From Nocardioides sp. WS12 (lineage in GTDB: Bacteria > Actinomycetota > Actinomycetes > Propionibacteriales > Nocardioidaceae), in contig NZ_CP053928.1 of assembly GCF_014108865.1 (NCBI RefSeq), positions 2,914,001 to 2,978,000 of the forward strand: 64,000 nt of DNA, read 5' to 3'. Shown here piece after piece: positions 1 through 13,663 of the stretch. Each line of letters begins with the position of its first letter. Position 1 is the first letter of the stretch. The translations under genes were made by a program, and so were the position numbers. The notes under the pieces were generated by a model. The model made no database searches. It was not told the DNA's origin and worked only from the letters and a program-made list of their open reading frames with translations.

Positions 1-521
1 GACGGCGAACTGGTCTACGCGACGTTCGCCCTCAACGAGGCGAGCGTGGAGAAGGCGGCCCGTGAGCGGATGCTCGAGGTCGTCGTCGAGATCGACAGCC
101 GCCCGCTGTCGCGCTGGGGCTGCGACGGCGTCGTCTGTGCGACTCCGACCGGCTCGACGGCGTACAACTTCAGTGCCGGTGGGCCCATCGTGTGGCCGCA
201 GGTCGAAGCACTCTGCATCGTTCCGCTCAGCGCCCACGCACTCTTTGCCCGGCCGATGGTGGTCGCGCCGTCCTCGGTCATCGCGATCGAGGTGCTCGAA
301 GGCAACCAGGGCTCGGGTGTGTTGTGGTGCGACGGTCGGCGCAGCGTCGACCTCCCGCCCGGTGCTCGGATCGAGGTCAGCCGCGGCTTGCGTCCGGTTC
401 GGTTGGTCCGCCTCCACCAGGCCCCGTTCACCGATCGGCTGGTCGCGAAGTTCGGCTTGTCGGTCGAGGGCTGGCGCGGCGCGGCCGAGCGCCGCCAGGC
501 ATGGGAGCGCGGTGACCGGAC

Positions 522-525
<4 letters not shown>
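1..525 (+). CDS. nadK: NAD kinase, C-terminal part (5' end outside window)
   Basis: Phosphorylates NAD to NADP in the cytosol. The reading frame is open from base 1, so the N-terminal half with the GGDGT motif lies upstream of the window. About 174 residues remain. They include the conserved LNE motif near the start (ALNEASVEK) and the nucleotide-binding motif TPTGSTAYNFSAGGPIV, followed by the usual family ending with an aromatic/basic tail. The stop overlaps the GTG start of recN by 4 bases (GTGA), so the two are probably cotranslated. The nadK-recN order is common in bacteria, especially actinobacteria. Identification is secure although only part of the gene is seen. Confidence 0.93.
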
Positions 526-4641
<4,116 letters not shown>

Positions 4642-4646
4642 CCAGC

Positions 4647-5147
4647 ATGCCTGAGCTGGATGCCATCGACGCCGCGATCGTTCGCGAGTTGCAGCGTGAT
4701 GCCCGGCTGGCGAACAACGTCCTGGCAGCGCGGGTCGGGATAGCGCCCTCGACCTGCCACGGCCGGGTCCGGTCCCTGTTCGAGCGCGGTGTCCTGCTGG
4801 GCGCCCACGTCGAGGTCGACCAGGCCAGCGTCGGTCGACCCCTGCAGGCCATCATCTCCGTCCGGTTGCGCCCGCATGCGCGCAGTGAACTCAGCGCCTT
4901 CGCCCAGGCCATGGCCGACCTGCCCGAGGTCCTCAACGTCTACTTCCTCGCCGGCGCGGACGACTTCCTGATCCACGTCGCCACCGCGGACTCCGAGGAG
5001 CTGCGCGAGTTCGTCCTGGTCCACCTCAGCGGTACCCGTGACGTGGCGATGACCGAGACCAGCCTGATCTTCGAGCACCTCCGGGGACGTCGTACCGAAT
5101 CCGGTTCGGCACGCCGGTCCGGCGGCGCGCCCACGCCGACGATCTGA
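4647..5147 (+). CDS. Lrp/AsnC family transcriptional regulator
   Basis: A 166-residue regulator with an N-terminal winged helix-turn-helix (LDAIDAAIVRELQRDARL, then LAARVGIAPSTCHGRV) and a C-terminal RAM/AsnC ligand-binding domain. The start ATG at 4647 comes 5 nt after the NUDIX stop. It lies directly upstream of alanine dehydrogenase in the same direction. In mycobacteria the Lrp-type regulator AldR controls ald in response to alanine, so control of the downstream ald gene is the natural inference. The dyads at 5175-5248 are candidate binding sites. It may also autoregulate. Confidence 0.9.
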   Translation: MPELDAIDAAIVRELQRDARLANNVLAARVGIAPSTCHGRVRSLFERGVLLGAHVEVDQASVGRPLQAIISVRLRPHARSELSAFAQAMADLPEVLNVYFLAGADDFLIHVATADSEELREFVLVHLSGTRDVAMTETSLIFEHLRGRRTESGSARRSGGAPTPTI

Positions 5148-5174
5148 TCGTTCTTGCGGCTCCTGCCGAATAAT

Positions 5175-5248
5175 CGCTACAGGCACTAGCGGTTGGGTCG
5201 ACGAATCTTCAGACTTCGATCAGGTCAACGATCTGGCCAACGATCAGG
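5175..5248 (+). promoter_or_regulatory. Candidate Lrp/AldR operator region upstream of ald
   Basis: The 109-nt gap between the Lrp gene and ald holds an inverted repeat CGCTA-N7-TAGCG (5175-5191). It also holds a 12-nt-period direct repeat of CAACGATC (5226-5233 and 5238-5245), flanked by two copies of GATCAGG (5218-5224, 5242-5248). Several phased half-sites fit the way Lrp octamers bind. Assignment to the adjacent regulator is inference. Confidence 0.4.
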
Positions 5249-5256
5249 AGGGTCCC

Positions 5257-6372
5257 ATGCGCGTCGGCGTGCCGAAGGAAGTCAAGAACCACGAGTACCG
5301 GGTGGCGATCACGCCGATCGGGGTGCACGAACTGGTCGCGCACGGCCACGACGTCCTGATCCAGACCGGCGCGGGACTGGGTTCCTCGATCGAGGATGCC
5401 GACTACGTCGCCGCGGGCGCGCAGATCCTGCCGGACGCCGACACGGTGTGGGGGACCGCCGACATGGTGCTCAAGGTCAAGGAGCCCATCGCGGAGGAGT
5501 ACGCCCGGATGCGGGAGGGCCAGGTGCTCTTCACCTACCTGCACCTCGCGGCGGACAAGCCGTTGACCGAGGAGTTGTTGAAGCGCAAGGTCACTGGCAT
5601 CGCCTACGAGACCGTGCAGCTCCCGACGGGCGCGCTGCCGCTGCTCTACCCGATGTCCGAGGTCGCCGGCTGCCTCGCGCCCCAGGTCGGTGCCTACAAC
5701 CTGATGAAGGCCCAGGGCGGCCGCGGCGTGCTGATGGGCGGCGTCGGCGGTGTCGCCAACGCGAAGGTCGTGATCATCGGTGCCGGGGTGTCCGGCCAGA
5801 ACGCCGCCAACATCGCGCTCGGCATGGGTGCCGACGTCACCCTCCTCGACACCGACCTCGACAAGCTCCGGATGTCGTTCTGGCGCTACAGCAACCAGGT
5901 GCACGGACTGGCGTCGTCGAAGCTGGCCCTCGAGCAGCAGGTGATCGCCGCCGATCTGGTGATCGGCGCGGTGCTCATCCCCGGCGCGGCGGCCCCGAAG
6001 CTGGTCAGCAATGAACTGGTCTCGCGAATGAAGCCGGGTTCGGTCCTGGTCGACATCGCGGTCGACCAGGGGGGCTGCTTCGAGGACACCCGCCCCACCA
6101 CGCACGCCGATCCGACCTACCAGGTGCACAACTCGACGTTCTACTGCGTGGCGAACATGCCGGGCGCGGTGCCGAACACGTCGACGTACGCGCTGACCAA
6201 CGCGACGCTGCCCTACGCGGTCGCGCTGGCGAACAAGGGCTGGGTCCAGGCGTGCCGCGACGACCACAGTCTCGCGCTCGGTCTGAACACCCATGCCGGC
6301 AACCTGACGAACGCCCCCGTGGCCGAGGCCGTCGGCATCGCGTCGGTCCCGCTGGAGGACGCGCTAGCCTGA
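5257..6372 (+). CDS. ald: Alanine dehydrogenase
   Basis: NAD-dependent interconversion of L-alanine with pyruvate and ammonium. The protein is 371 residues, the normal length. It begins [17 protein letters not shown], the conserved N-terminal block. The Rossmann motif is [14 protein letters not shown] in the middle, and the C-terminal AlaDh/PNT block includes [15 protein letters not shown] good ribosome-binding site (AGGAGG) sits 6 nt before the ATG. The neighbouring Lrp-type regulator and the repeat-rich upstream gap suggest alanine-responsive control. Confidence 0.96.
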   Translation: MRVGVPKEVKNHEYRVAITPIGVHELVAHGHDVLIQTGAGLGSSIEDADYVAAGAQILPDADTVWGTADMVLKVKEPIAEEYARMREGQVLFTYLHLAADKPLTEELLKRKVTGIAYETVQLPTGALPLLYPMSEVAGCLAPQVGAYNLMKAQGGRGVLMGGVGGVANAKVVIIGAGVSGQNAANIALGMGADVTLLDTDLDKLRMSFWRYSNQVHGLASSKLALEQQVIAADLVIGAVLIPGAAAPKLVSNELVSRMKPGSVLVDIAVDQGGCFEDTRPTTHADPTYQVHNSTFYCVANMPGAVPNTSTYALTNATLPYAVALANKGWVQACRDDHSLALGLNTHAGNLTNAPVAEAVGIASVPLEDALA

Positions 6373-6376
6373 CCGG

Positions 6377-7312
6377 GTGAGTGCGGCGGATGCGGTGGAC
6401 CGGGCGGTCCGCACCTATCTGGACCACCTCACGGTCGAGAAGGGTCTGGCGCTCAACACGCTGACCTCCTATCGCCGCGACCTGCGGCGTTACCGCGAGC
6501 ACCTGGCAGGTGCGGGGATCGACCAGCTGGACCAGATCTCGGAGTCGACCGTGTCGGAGTTCCTCATCCGGCTGCGTGAAGGCAGCGCCGATCACCCGCC
6601 TCTGAGCGCGTCGTCTGCCGCGCGCACCGTCGTCGCGGTGCGCGGCTTCCACAAGTTCGCCGTGGCCGACGGGTTGGCCACCCTCGACCCGGCAGCAGCG
6701 GTGAAACCGCCGACGCCCGCAAAACGCCTGCCCAAGGCGCTGTCGCTCTCCGACGTCGAGGCGATCCTCGAAGCGGCCGGGGCACCGGACACCCCGCTGG
6801 CGTTGCGGGACCGGGCGCTGCTCGAACTGCTCTACGGCACCGGGGCCCGGATATCGGAGGCCGTGGGCCTGGATGTCGACGACATCAGCGGGGGTGAGAC
6901 CGACGCACTCCTGCTGCGCGGCAAGGGCGGCAAGGAACGGTTGGTCCCGATCGGCTCCTATGCGCGAGTGGCGATGGACAACTACCTCGTTCGGGGGCGA
7001 CCGGACCTGGTCTCGTCTGCCTCGAACGCGGCGCTCTTCCTCAACTCCCGCGGCGGGCGCCTGTCACGCCAGTCGGCGTGGACGGTGTTGGTGAAGGCCG
7101 CCGAGCGGGCCGGCGTCACCCGCGACGTCTCGCCGCACACGCTGCGCCACTCGTTCGCGACCCATCTGCTCGACGGCGGTGCCGACGTACGTGTCGTCCA
7201 GGAGCTCCTCGGCCACGCGTCGGTGACCACGACGCAGGTCTACACGCTGGTCACCGTCGACAACCTGCGTGAAGTCTTCGCGACGGCGCACCCCCGGGCC
7301 CGGCATGGCTGA
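6377..7312 (+). CDS. xerD: Site-specific tyrosine recombinase XerD
   Basis: Resolves chromosome dimers at dif together with XerC. The protein is 311 residues: a SAM-like core-binding domain (about 1-110) and a catalytic domain. The catalytic residues are visible: Arg158 in GTGARISE, Lys183 in [11 protein letters not shown], His254-Arg257 in HTLRHSF, His280 in LLGHAS and Tyr289 in TQVYT. The GTG start lies 7 nt after TAGCCT with no ribosome-binding site, suggesting a leaderless transcript. It overlaps the downstream helicase gene by 8 bases. XerD rather than XerC is chosen from its actinobacterial neighbourhood near ald, parA and scpAB. It is too far from, and too core-like for, the integrase of the tRNA-Pro island. 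Confidence 0.92.
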   Translation: MSAADAVDRAVRTYLDHLTVEKGLALNTLTSYRRDLRRYREHLAGAGIDQLDQISESTVSEFLIRLREGSADHPPLSASSAARTVVAVRGFHKFAVADGLATLDPAAAVKPPTPAKRLPKALSLSDVEAILEAAGAPDTPLALRDRALLELLYGTGARISEAVGLDVDDISGGETDALLLRGKGGKERLVPIGSYARVAMDNYLVRGRPDLVSSASNAALFLNSRGGRLSRQSAWTVLVKAAERAGVTRDVSPHTLRHSFATHLLDGGADVRVVQELLGHASVTTTQVYTLVTVDNLREVFATAHPRARHG

Positions 7313-9863
7313 GTCCCCAGGTGTCGCAGGCGGCACCGATGCGGCGTACGACCGGATCCTTGCGTACGCCGAAGGGCAGGGCCTGACGCTCTACCCGCAC
7401 CAGGAGGAGGCGCTCCTCTCCCTGCTGTCGGGCGAGAACGTCATCCTTGCGACGCCCACCGGATCGGGGAAATCGCTCGTGGCGATGGGTGCCGCCATGG
7501 CCGCCCTCGCCGACGACCGGGTGACGTTCTACACCGCGCCGATCAAGGCGCTGGTGAGCGAGAAGTTCTTCGACCTGGTCGAGATCTTCGGCGCCGCGGA
7601 CGTCGGGATGCTGACCGGCGACGTGTCCGTCAACGCGGACGCACCGATCATCTGCTGCACCGCGGAGGTGCTCGCGAACATCGCGCTGCGCGAGGGCGAG
7701 GCCGCCGACGTCGGCATGGTCGTGATGGACGAGTTCCACTTCTACGGCGAACCCGGCCGCGGCTGGGCGTGGCAGGTGCCGCTGATCGAACTCCCGCGGG
7801 CGCAGTTCCTGCTCATGTCCGCCACCCTCGGTGACGTCACCGAACTCGCCGCCGACATCACCCGACGCAACGGCCGCGAGACCGCCGTCGTCGACGAGGC
7901 CGAACGCCCGGTGCCGCTGAACTTCAGTTGGTCCCTCGACCCGATGGGCGAAGCTCTCGAGGAACTGGTCACCACAGGCCAGGGACCGGTGTACGTCGTG
8001 CACTTCACCCAGGCTGCGGCCGTCGAGCATGCCGTCTCCCTGCTGGCCGGGCCCGGTCGCCTCGACACGGTGCTGCCCAAGGACCGCAAGGAGCAGATCG
8101 CCGAGCGGATCGCGGGTGTCCGGTTCGCCGCGGGCTTCGGCAAGATCCTCAACAAGTTGCTGCGGCAGGGGATCGGCGTCCACCACGCGGGGATGCTGCC
8201 GCGCTACCGCCGCCTCGTCGAACAACTCGCGCAGGCCGGTCTGCTCACCGTCATCTGCGGCACCGACACCCTCGGCGTCGGCATCAACGTGCCGATCCGC
8301 ACGGTGCTCTTCACCGGGTTGGCCAAGTTCGACGGCACCCGTCAGCGGGTGTTGCGGACGCGTGAGTTCCTGCAGATCGCCGGCCGGGCAGGGCGAGCCG
8401 GGTACGACACGGCGGGCTACGTCGTCGTACAGGCTCCTGAGCACGTGATCGAGAACGAGAAGGCCAAGGCCAAGGCCGCTGCGAAGAACGCTGCGATGAG
8501 CGTCGAGAAGCAGGCCAAGCGCAAGTCCAAGGCGCAGTTGCGCAAGCCGCCCGAAGGCACCGTGGTTTGGAGCGAACAGACCTTCACCCGCCTGGTCGAG
8601 GGCAAGCCCGAGCCGCTCAAGTCGCAGATGAAGGTCGACAACGGGATGCTCGTCAACGTCCTTTCCCGCGAGGAGGACGCGTTCGTCGTCCTGCGGCGGC
8701 TGCTGATGGACAACCACGAGGACCGGCGCACCCAGTTGCGCCTGGCCAAGCGCGCCGTCCGGCTGGCCCGCAGCCTGGTCACGTCCGAGGTGCTGACCCG
8801 GCTCGACGAGGTCGACGGATTCGGTCGCCGCTACGTGCTGACCGAGGCGCTGCCCGAGGACTTCGCCCTCAACCAGCCGTTGTCGCACTTCGCCCTCGCC
8901 GTGCTCGACGTCCTCGACCCGGACAGTGAGACCTTCATGCTCGACGTCATCTCGGTGATGGAGTCGACGCTCGAGGCGCCGCGGCCGTTGCTGTTCGCGC
9001 AGCGCCATGCCGCCCGAGGCGAGGCGATCGCGGCCCTCAAGGCCGACGGTGTCGAGTACGACGAACGGATGGTCCTGGTCGAACAGATCACCTGGCCCGA
9101 GCCGCTCGGCGAGTTGCTCGAGCCACTCTTCGAGACCTACCGCGAGCGGCACCCCTGGCTCCCGCCCGACGCGCTGGCCCCCAAGTCGGTCGTCCGCGAG
9201 ATGTGGGAACAGGGGATGGGCTTCACCGATCTGGTCTCCCGCTACCAGATCGCCCGCTCCGAGGGCCTGATCCTGCGCTACCTCACCGACGCCTACCGCG
9301 CCCTGCGCCACAGCGTCCCCGACGCGGTTCGAACCGACGAGTTCGAGTTGCTGGTCGAGTGGCTGGGGGAGACGATCCGCCAGGTCGACTCCTCGCTGCT
9401 CGACGAGTGGGAGGCGCTGAACGACCCCGACCACATCCCCTCGACGGTCGCGCACGGCGAGCCGCCTCCGCCGCCGCGACCACTGAGCCAGCAGGGCCGG
9501 GTCTTCGACGTGATGGTGCGCAACGCGATGTGGCGTCGGGTCGAGCTGTTCGCCCGCGACGACGTACCCGGACTGGTGGCCCTGGAGGTTGCTGCGGAGG
9601 GCGACTTCAGCGAGGCCGCGTGGGACGAGGCGCTCGAGGCCTACTTCGGTGAGCACCGGCGCCTCCTCACCGACGGTGATGCACGCGGACCTGCACTGCT
9701 GTCCGTCGACAAGCAGGCCGGTCGCTGGGAGGTCACGCAGACGCTGCACGACCCGGAGGGTAATCACGACTGGGTGATCGTCGCCGAGGTCGACCTTGCT
9801 GCCAGCGACGAGGCCGGCGAGGCCGTCGTACGCACCCTCGAGGCGCACTGCCTGACCGGCTGA
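7305..9863 (+). CDS. DEAD/DEAH-type superfamily 2 helicase with C-terminal DUF3516-like region
   Basis: Predicted ATP-dependent RNA or DNA helicase of 852 residues, of the Ski2-like group found in actinobacteria. Motif I is PTGSGKS at residues 51-57, motif II DEFH at 142-145, motif III SATLGD, and motif [12 protein letters not shown]. The long C-terminal part (from about residue 390) has a Lys/Ala-rich linker and then a helical region resembling DUF3516. I chose ATG 7305, which overlaps the end of xerD. An upstream in-frame start would add 12 residues lying inside xerD. The substrate is unknown. Confidence 0.88.
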   Translation: MAESPGVAGGTDAAYDRILAYAEGQGLTLYPHQEEALLSLLSGENVILATPTGSGKSLVAMGAAMAALADDRVTFYTAPIKALVSEKFFDLVEIFGAADVGMLTGDVSVNADAPIICCTAEVLANIALREGEAADVGMVVMDEFHFYGEPGRGWAWQVPLIELPRAQFLLMSATLGDVTELAADITRRNGRETAVVDEAERPVPLNFSWSLDPMGEALEELVTTGQGPVYVVHFTQAAAVEHAVSLLAGPGRLDTVLPKDRKEQIAERIAGVRFAAGFGKILNKLLRQGIGVHHAGMLPRYRRLVEQLAQAGLLTVICGTDTLGVGINVPIRTVLFTGLAKFDGTRQRVLRTREFLQIAGRAGRAGYDTAGYVVVQAPEHVIENEKAKAKAAAKNAAMSVEKQAKRKSKAQLRKPPEGTVVWSEQTFTRLVEGKPEPLKSQMKVDNGMLVNVLSREEDAFVVLRRLLMDNHEDRRTQLRLAKRAVRLARSLVTSEVLTRLDEVDGFGRRYVLTEALPEDFALNQPLSHFALAVLDVLDPDSETFMLDVISVMESTLEAPRPLLFAQRHAARGEAIAALKADGVEYDERMVLVEQITWPEPLGELLEPLFETYRERHPWLPPDALAPKSVVREMWEQGMGFTDLVSRYQIARSEGLILRYLTDAYRALRHSVPDAVRTDEFELLVEWLGETIRQVDSSLLDEWEALNDPDHIPSTVAHGEPPPPPRPLSQQGRVFDVMVRNAMWRRVELFARDDVPGLVALEVAAEGDFSEAAWDEALEAYFGEHRRLLTDGDARGPALLSVDKQAGRWEVTQTLHDPEGNHDWVIVAEVDLAASDEAGEAVVRTLEAHCLTG

Positions 9864-9921
9864 TCCGACCGGCTGATCTGACTGGCGGCGGACTGGCGCC
9901 GCTCGCTGCGGCGAGTCTCCC

Positions 9922-9943
9922 CAATGTCGCCGTGTCGACATTG
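9922..9943. promoter_or_regulatory. Perfect inverted repeat upstream of the parA-scpAB operon
   Basis: CAATGTCG and CGACATTG form a perfect 8-bp inverted repeat with a 6-nt spacer, 68 nt before the parA start. It sits in the 147-nt gap after the helicase gene. A second, GC-rich dyad (GGGCCC-N8-GGGCCC, 9961-9980) follows. There is no U tract, so an operator is more likely than a terminator. The ribbon-helix-helix-like protein encoded in the operon is one possible ligand (inference). Confidence 0.4.
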
Positions 9944-10010
9944 TTGACTGGCAGAGTCCCGGGCCCTGGGGAAGGGGCCCGCAACCGCAGATGACACAAA
10001 GGTGAGGGCA

Positions 10011-11039
10011 ATGGTCGGTTTCTACGGAGGTTCCAGTGCACCCGACATGCCGCCGAGGACGCGCATCCCGGCGTCGGGAAGTGACATCCCGCTCGGTACA
10101 GGCAACGACGACGTCGAGGCCACGACTTTGCAGTTCCCCGTCGATTTCCCCGTGGAGACCGCGATGACGCGCGTGTCCCCGGTGATGGAGTCCACGGGCA
10201 AGCTCGGCCCCACTGGTCGGATGATGCCGGTGCTGCCGACGCCCAAGCCGGTCACCGAGCACGGCCCGGCCCGCGTGATCGCGATGTGCAACCAGAAGGG
10301 TGGCGTCGGCAAGACGACGACCACGATCAACCTGGGTGCCGCGCTGGCCGAGTTCGGCCGCAAGGTGCTGCTCGTCGACTTCGACCCGCAGGGCTCGCTG
10401 TCGGTGGGTCTCGGGCTCAACCCGCACGAGATGGACCACACGGTCTACAACCTGCTGATGGACCGCCAGACCACCATCGACGACGTCGTGGTGCCCTCGG
10501 GCGTCCCGGGCATGGATCTGCTGCCTTCCAACATCGACCTGTCGGCTGCCGAGGTGCAGTTGGTGCACGAGGTTGCCCGCGAGCAGACCCTGCAGCGCGT
10601 GCTGGCCCCTGCCCTGGAGCGGTACGACGTCATCCTCATCGACTGTCAGCCCTCGCTCGGCCTGCTCACCGTCAACGCACTCACGGCTTCGCACGGCGTG
10701 ATCGTGCCGCTGGAGTGCGAATACTTCGCGTTGCGTGGTGTCGCGTTGCTCAAGCAGACGATCGACAAGGTCAAGGAGCGCCTCAACCCGGCCCTCGAGG
10801 TCGACGGTGTACTCGGCACGATGTTTGACGGCCGCACCCTGCACGGGCGCGAGGTCCTCGAGCGCCTGGTGTCGGCCTGGGGTGACCAGGTGTTCCACAC
10901 CGTCATCCGTCGTACCGTGAAGTTCTCCGACTCGACCGTCGCCGGTGAGCCGATCACCTCCTACGCCTCGGCATCCTCAGGTGCCGAGGCCTATCGCCAA
11001 CTGGCGAAGGAGGTGGCGCTGCGGTGTCTCGACGTGTGA
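10011..11039 (+). CDS. ParA-family chromosome-partitioning ATPase (scpAB-linked)
   Basis: A ParA/Soj-like P-loop ATPase of 342 residues. The deviant Walker A is KGGVGKTT at residues 96-103, preceded by a roughly 85-residue Pro-rich, probably disordered N-terminal extension. Walker A' (VDFDPQGSLS) and motif IDCQPSLG follow. It is the second ParA type that actinobacteria keep beside scpA-scpB, not the parAB pair near oriC. ATG 10011 has GAGGG close upstream; GTG 10002 is a possible earlier start. It overlaps the next small gene by 16 bases, and the whole run to tyrA is tightly packed. Confidence 0.9.
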   Translation: MVGFYGGSSAPDMPPRTRIPASGSDIPLGTGNDDVEATTLQFPVDFPVETAMTRVSPVMESTGKLGPTGRMMPVLPTPKPVTEHGPARVIAMCNQKGGVGKTTTTINLGAALAEFGRKVLLVDFDPQGSLSVGLGLNPHEMDHTVYNLLMDRQTTIDDVVVPSGVPGMDLLPSNIDLSAAEVQLVHEVAREQTLQRVLAPALERYDVILIDCQPSLGLLTVNALTASHGVIVPLECEYFALRGVALLKQTIDKVKERLNPALEVDGVLGTMFDGRTLHGREVLERLVSAWGDQVFHTVIRRTVKFSDSTVAGEPITSYASASSGAEAYRQLAKEVALRCLDV

Positions 11040-11392
11040 GCCTGCCGACGGCCGACGACCTCTTCCGTCCGACTGCCGGCGAGGAGGACACACGACCTGG
11101 ACGCGGCAAGGTTCGCGCTGTCCCCGACGCACCCCAATCGATCACGGGGACCACTGACACGGCGCCGCAGAAGGCACCCAGCGGCCGGGTCCGGCACGAC
11201 GAGAAGATCACCGTCTACGTCACCGCGACCGAGCTGATGGACCTCGAGAAGGCCCGACTGACGCTTCGCGGCGACCACGGCCTGGCCGTGGATCGTGGGC
11301 GGATCGTCCGCGAGGCCCTGCACCTGGTCCTGGCCGAGCTCGAGTCCGGGGGAGAGGACTCCGCGCTGGTCAGGCGCCTGCGTGAGTCATGA
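11024..11392 (+). CDS. Small ribbon-helix-helix-like protein between parA and scpA
   Basis: A 122-residue protein starting at GTG 11024 inside the end of parA. The first 55 residues are polar and probably disordered. The C-terminal part (about 58-110) has a short beta segment KITVYVTATELM followed by two predicted helices ending in RGRIVREALHLVLAEL, which resembles the MetJ/Arc/CopG ribbon-helix-helix fold. ParA ATPases often work with a small DNA-binding partner, and the translational coupling suggests this is one. It could bind the inverted repeat upstream of parA. No characterised homologue is recognised, so the function is inference. Confidence 0.75.
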   Translation: MSRRVSLPTADDLFRPTAGEEDTRPGRGKVRAVPDAPQSITGTTDTAPQKAPSGRVRHDEKITVYVTATELMDLEKARLTLRGDHGLAVDRGRIVREALHLVLAELESGGEDSALVRRLRES

Positions 11393-11399
11393 TGCAGGT

Positions 11400-12275
11400 G
11401 TGAGTGAGGCAGAGTCGCCCGAGATGAGCGAGACGGGCGGAGGGTTCGAACTTCGCCTGTCGAACTTCGAGGGACCGTTCGACCTGCTGCTCAGCCTGAT
11501 CTCGAAGCACAAGCTCGACGTCACCGAGATCGCGCTGGCCGAGGTCACCGTCGAGTTCATCGCGCACATCAAGCGACTGCCCGACGACGGCGACCTGGAG
11601 GAGACCACCTCCTTCCTGCTCGTTGCCGCCACCCTCCTCGATCTCAAGGCGGCGCGCCTGCTTCCGCAGGGCGACGTCGAGGACGAGGAGGACCTCGCGC
11701 TGCTCGAGGCCCGCGACCTGCTGTTCGCCCGGTTGTTGCAGTACCGGGCCTACAAGCAGGTGGCTGCGTTGATGGGGAGCCGGTTGCTGGAGGAGTCGCG
11801 CCGCTATCCCCGCGCCGTCGGCATGGAGGACCGGTTCGCGAGCCTGCTGCCCGAAGTGTTGATCGGGATCGGCCTCGACCAGTTCGCCGCCCTCGCGGCG
11901 AAAGCGATGCAGCCGCGGCCCGAACTGCAACTGAACCTGCAGCACATCCACGCTCCGACGGTCAGCGTTCGCGAACAGGCTGCGGTCGTCATGGACCGGC
12001 TGCGGCGCAGTGGAACGATGACCTTCCGCGCTCTGTGCGGCGATTCGCCCGACACCCTCACCACGGTGGCCCGGTTCCTGTCGTTGCTGGAGTTGTTCCG
12101 TGAAGGTGTCGTCGCGTTCGACCAGATGACACCCCTGGGCGAGCTCACGGTGCGCTGGACCGGCGACGAAACAGTCGACGTGGATGACGTGATCACCGAC
12201 GAGTTCGACGGCGTGATTCCACCCGAAGAGCAGGCCCCGGACGATCAGGGCCCCGAGGAGAAGACTGATGACTGA
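11400..12275 (+). CDS. scpA: Segregation and condensation protein A
   Basis: Kleisin subunit that bridges SMC and ScpB in the bacterial condensin complex. It has 291 residues from GTG 11400; ATG 11424, eight codons later, is equally possible since neither has a strong ribosome-binding site. The family start motif is clear: FELRLSNFEGPFDLLLSLI, then KHKLDVTEIALAEVT. The C-terminal winged-helix region includes LLELFREGVVAFDQ, and an acidic tail ends the protein. It overlaps scpB by 8 bases. Confidence 0.94.
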   Translation: MSEAESPEMSETGGGFELRLSNFEGPFDLLLSLISKHKLDVTEIALAEVTVEFIAHIKRLPDDGDLEETTSFLLVAATLLDLKAARLLPQGDVEDEEDLALLEARDLLFARLLQYRAYKQVAALMGSRLLEESRRYPRAVGMEDRFASLLPEVLIGIGLDQFAALAAKAMQPRPELQLNLQHIHAPTVSVREQAAVVMDRLRRSGTMTFRALCGDSPDTLTTVARFLSLLELFREGVVAFDQMTPLGELTVRWTGDETVDVDDVITDEFDGVIPPEEQAPDDQGPEEKTDD

Positions 12276-12906
12276 CCAGGTCGAAGAAGCACTGCCCGTG
12301 CCGTTCGCGGCGCTGCGCCCCGCGCTGGAGGCCGTGCTCATGGTGGCCGACCAGCCGCTGGACGAGCTGACCCTCGCCACCGCAGTGAGCTACCCGGCTC
12401 CTGAGGTCGCCGCCGCACTGACCGCCCTCGCTACCGAGTACGACGACCAGGGTCGTGGCTTCGAGCTGCGCAATGTCGCGGGTGGCTGGCGGTTCTACAC
12501 GCGCGAGGAGTTCGCGCAGGTCGTCGAGGGCTTCGTGCTCGAGGGCCAGCAGGCCCGCCTGACGCAGGCGGCGCTGGAGACCCTCGCGGTCGTGGCCTAC
12601 CAGCAGCCCGTGTCGCGCGCCCGCGTCTCGGCGGTGCGTGGCGTGAACGTGGACGGCGTGATGCGAACCCTGATCAGCCGCGGGCTGGTCGAGGAGGCCG
12701 GCCAGGACGGCGAGCACGGCGCGACGCTGTACCGCACGACGTCGTACTTCCTGGAGCGGATCGGCATCGTCTCGATCGACGAACTCCCCGATCTGGCCCC
12801 GCACCTGCCTGACCTCTCCGAGATGGAGGAGGAGCTGGCCTCGGCGCAGGGTGCGCCGCAGCCGGTGGAGCCCGAGCCTGTGGAGGTGGATCCCGATGGC
12901 GCGTGA
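12268..12906 (+). CDS. scpB: Segregation and condensation protein B
   Basis: Winged-helix partner of ScpA in the SMC condensin complex. The protein is 212 residues with two winged helices, the second around LEGQQARLTQAALETLAVVA and YQQPVSRARVSAVRGV. It has the typical Pro/Glu-rich tail. The ATG lies inside the end of scpA and the end overlaps the pseudouridine synthase gene by 11 bases, so the three are translationally coupled. Confidence 0.94.
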   Translation: MTDQVEEALPVPFAALRPALEAVLMVADQPLDELTLATAVSYPAPEVAAALTALATEYDDQGRGFELRNVAGGWRFYTREEFAQVVEGFVLEGQQARLTQAALETLAVVAYQQPVSRARVSAVRGVNVDGVMRTLISRGLVEEAGQDGEHGATLYRTTSYFLERIGIVSIDELPDLAPHLPDLSEMEEELASAQGAPQPVEPEPVEVDPDGA

Positions 12907-13663
12907 CATCGCAGTCGACGAGGACGGCCTGATCCGCCTGCAGAAGTTGCTCGCCACGTCCGGGGTCGCCTCGCGCCGCAAGTGCGAGGAACTGATGCTC
13001 GATGGTGAGGTCGAGGTCGATGGCGAGGTCGTCACCCGCCTCGGCACCAAGGTCGACCCGCGCACCGCGGTGATCAAGGTGTCGGGCAGGCGGCTGCCTC
13101 CCGTGTCCGACCAGATGTACCTCGTCCTGAACAAGCCGCGTGGCGTCGTCTCGACGATGTCGGACCCGCAGGGCCGTACGACGCTCACCGACGTGCTCAG
13201 CGAGATCCTCGCTGCTGACCCTGCCCTGCGGCTGTTCCACGTCGGTCGGCTCGACACGGACACGTCCGGCTTGCTGATGTTGACCAATGACGGCGATTTC
13301 GCCCACCGGATGGCGCATCCGTCGTTCGAGGTGGAGAAGACCTATGTCGCAGAGGTGACCGGGCGGATCTCGAAGAACACGGTCGCCGACCTGCTGGCCG
13401 GTGTGACCCTCGACGACGGTCCCGTGGAGGTGCGACGAGCCCGGATCCTCGGCGCGACCGCGGACCGTTCCATCATCGAACTGGTGATCCACGAGGGGCG
13501 CAACCGGATCGTGCGTCGCCTGCTCGACCAGGTCGGACACCCCGTGCGGCAGCTCAGCCGGACCAAGTTCGGGCCGATCGAGCTCGGCACCCTGGCGAGC
13601 GGCACGACCCGAGAACTCAGCGACGACGAGCTCGGAGAGCTCCTCGACCTGGTTGGTCTGTGA
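12896..13663 (+). CDS. rluB: 23S rRNA pseudouridine synthase, RluB/RsuA family
   Basis: Isomerises a specific uridine in rRNA to pseudouridine. The protein is 255 residues: an N-terminal S4 RNA-binding domain (about residues 11-60, LIRLQKLLATSGVASRRKCE) and the RsuA-type catalytic domain. The catalytic motif is GRLDTDTSGL at 117-126, with Asp120 as the nucleophile. I chose ATG 12896, preceded by GGAGG 8-12 nt upstream. In-frame extensions upstream would lie inside scpB. The scpB-rluB order is conserved in Gram-positive bacteria. The choice of RluB over other RsuA-family members rests on context. Confidence 0.9.
   Translation: MARDIAVDEDGLIRLQKLLATSGVASRRKCEELMLDGEVEVDGEVVTRLGTKVDPRTAVIKVSGRRLPPVSDQMYLVLNKPRGVVSTMSDPQGRTTLTDVLSEILAADPALRLFHVGRLDTDTSGLLMLTNDGDFAHRMAHPSFEVEKTYVAEVTGRISKNTVADLLAGVTLDDGPVEVRRARILGATADRSIIELVIHEGRNRIVRRLLDQVGHPVRQLSRTKFGPIELGTLASGTTRELSDDELGELLDLVGL

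Noticed and set aside
6377..7312. XerD gene as the integrase of the tRNA-Pro island
   Set aside because: It lies 25 kb outside the island in a conserved core context and has the length and motifs of housekeeping XerD.
9922..9943. Possible parS centromere site
   Set aside because: The inverted repeat does not match the TGTTNCACGTGAAACA parS consensus; kept only as a candidate operator.
7251..10898. 1215-codon open frame on the - strand
   Set aside because: Shadow of the helicase and parA genes in GC-rich DNA; low-complexity His/Asp/Arg/Val composition and no family motif, while the + strand proteins are clearly conserved.
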